This document shows, piece by piece, positions 5,823 to 6,032 of a stretch of DNA of 6,032 nt. The DNA comes from Candidatus Zipacnadia bacterium (GTDB lineage: Bacteria > Armatimonadota > Zipacnadia > Zipacnadales > Zipacnadaceae): assembly GCA_029821455.1 (NCBI GenBank), contig JALGTI010000196.1, positions 1 through 6,032 on the forward strand, given 5' to 3'. The position numbers and the translations under genes are program-made. The notes under the pieces are model-generated. The model was not told where the DNA came from and made no database searches. It was given only the letters and a program-made list of their open reading frames with translations. The first letter of the stretch is position 1. The number at the start of each line of letters is the position of its first letter.

Positions 5823-6032
5823 GGGGAGACAGCGGCCTGTTCCGTGCCACAATGACAGCCGTCGGTAAGCCAGTAGCGACCGAATCTACTTGTGATAACC
5901 TTGAGCTAATCCTTGAGCAGATTGGAGTAAAAGTCTTGCACCGGTGATGTAAACTACTCGCGACATCTAAACAGGGAAATGGCCACGCTGTCCCTTGAAG
6001 GGGGGGACAAGCGGGCTGTGTGGACATCACCA
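5823..6032. other. Non-coding tail with inverted repeats
   Basis: No complete gene is supported on either strand. A weak hairpin, TCGGT (5862-5866) with ACCGA (5879-5883), lacks a T-run and is a poor terminator for the DUF362 gene. CCTTGAGC occurs twice 12 bases apart (5899-5906 and 5911-5918). GGTGATGT (5943-5950) is complementary to ACATCACC (6024-6031), enclosing a strong hairpin at 5986-6013. A frame from the ATG at 5979 stays open to the window edge (18 codons, MATLSLEGGDKRAVWTSP), but its only SD-like bases (AGGG at 5973-5976) are two bases from the ATG, so I do not call it a gene. The region could be the leader of a gene starting beyond 6032. Confidence 0.5.
5986..6013. repeat. Strong imperfect hairpin
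   Basis: CGCTGTCCC (5986-5994) pairs with GGGACA (6004-6009) and GCG (6011-6013), with a single bulged A at 6010: nine base pairs around the loop TTGAAGGGG. No T-run follows on either strand, so it is not a standard terminator. It may be an RNA structure in a leader or part of a repeat element. Confidence 0.5.

Noticed and set aside
5971..6032. Cobalamin-riboswitch-like start (ACAGGGAA)
   Set aside because: Only this short string resembles the consensus. The expected downstream B12-box context (GCAGCC...CCGC-type core) is not present.
5979..6032. Open frame from ATG 5979 to the window edge (MATLSLEGGDKRAVWTSP)
   Set aside because: It has 18 codons only, with SD-like bases too close to the ATG and a strong hairpin across the frame. 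It could be real, but there is no support without the downstream sequence.

Overview
The window is a GC-rich (roughly 60% by eye) bacterial chromosome segment. All six genes, including one partial gene at the left edge, lie on the + strand. A CsaB-type pyruvyl transferase next to a DUF5693 membrane protein, a Bacillus-like small transaldolase and sigma70-type promoters with extended -10 boxes point to a monoderm-related or S-layer-bearing lineage. Candidates are Armatimonadota, Chloroflexota or deep-branching Bacillota. This assignment is inference: no rRNA or other strong taxonomic marker is present.

Layout. Positions 1-564 hold the C-terminal end of a glycoside hydrolase, probably arabinofuranosidase-like. 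Positions 614-3640 hold a two-gene unit: a DUF5693 polytopic membrane protein, then csaB 12 bases downstream. A likely extended -10 promoter for this unit sits inside the 3' end of the hydrolase gene. The csaB stop codon lies within a GTAG-plus-palindrome element that resembles a REP sequence of the kind mobilised by REP-associated transposases. A well-formed promoter follows at 3684-3712. It drives a second unit of a stand-alone 77-residue Nfu-type iron-sulfur carrier (3770-4003) and a 216-residue transaldolase (4029-4679). The two genes share an identical strong ribosome-binding sequence, and the unit ends in a clear intrinsic terminator (4705-4735). After a weak promoter candidate comes a Tat-signal DUF362 protein (4824-5822) that starts with TTG. 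The last 210 bases hold no complete gene but contain a strong hairpin and a larger enclosing inverted repeat.

How the genes work together. The DUF5693/csaB pair probably belongs to cell-surface polysaccharide pyruvylation, the modification that lets SLH-domain proteins bind the wall polymer. The nfu/tal unit is housekeeping: Fe-S cluster delivery and pentose-phosphate carbon exchange. The secreted DUF362 protein is a separate unit of unknown substrate. Most of the window looks like ordinary chromosomal content and I see no defence, phage or secondary-metabolite system. The points worth following are the REP-like element, the DUF5693-CsaB linkage, the lysine-poor DUF362 variant and the structured 3' non-coding tail.
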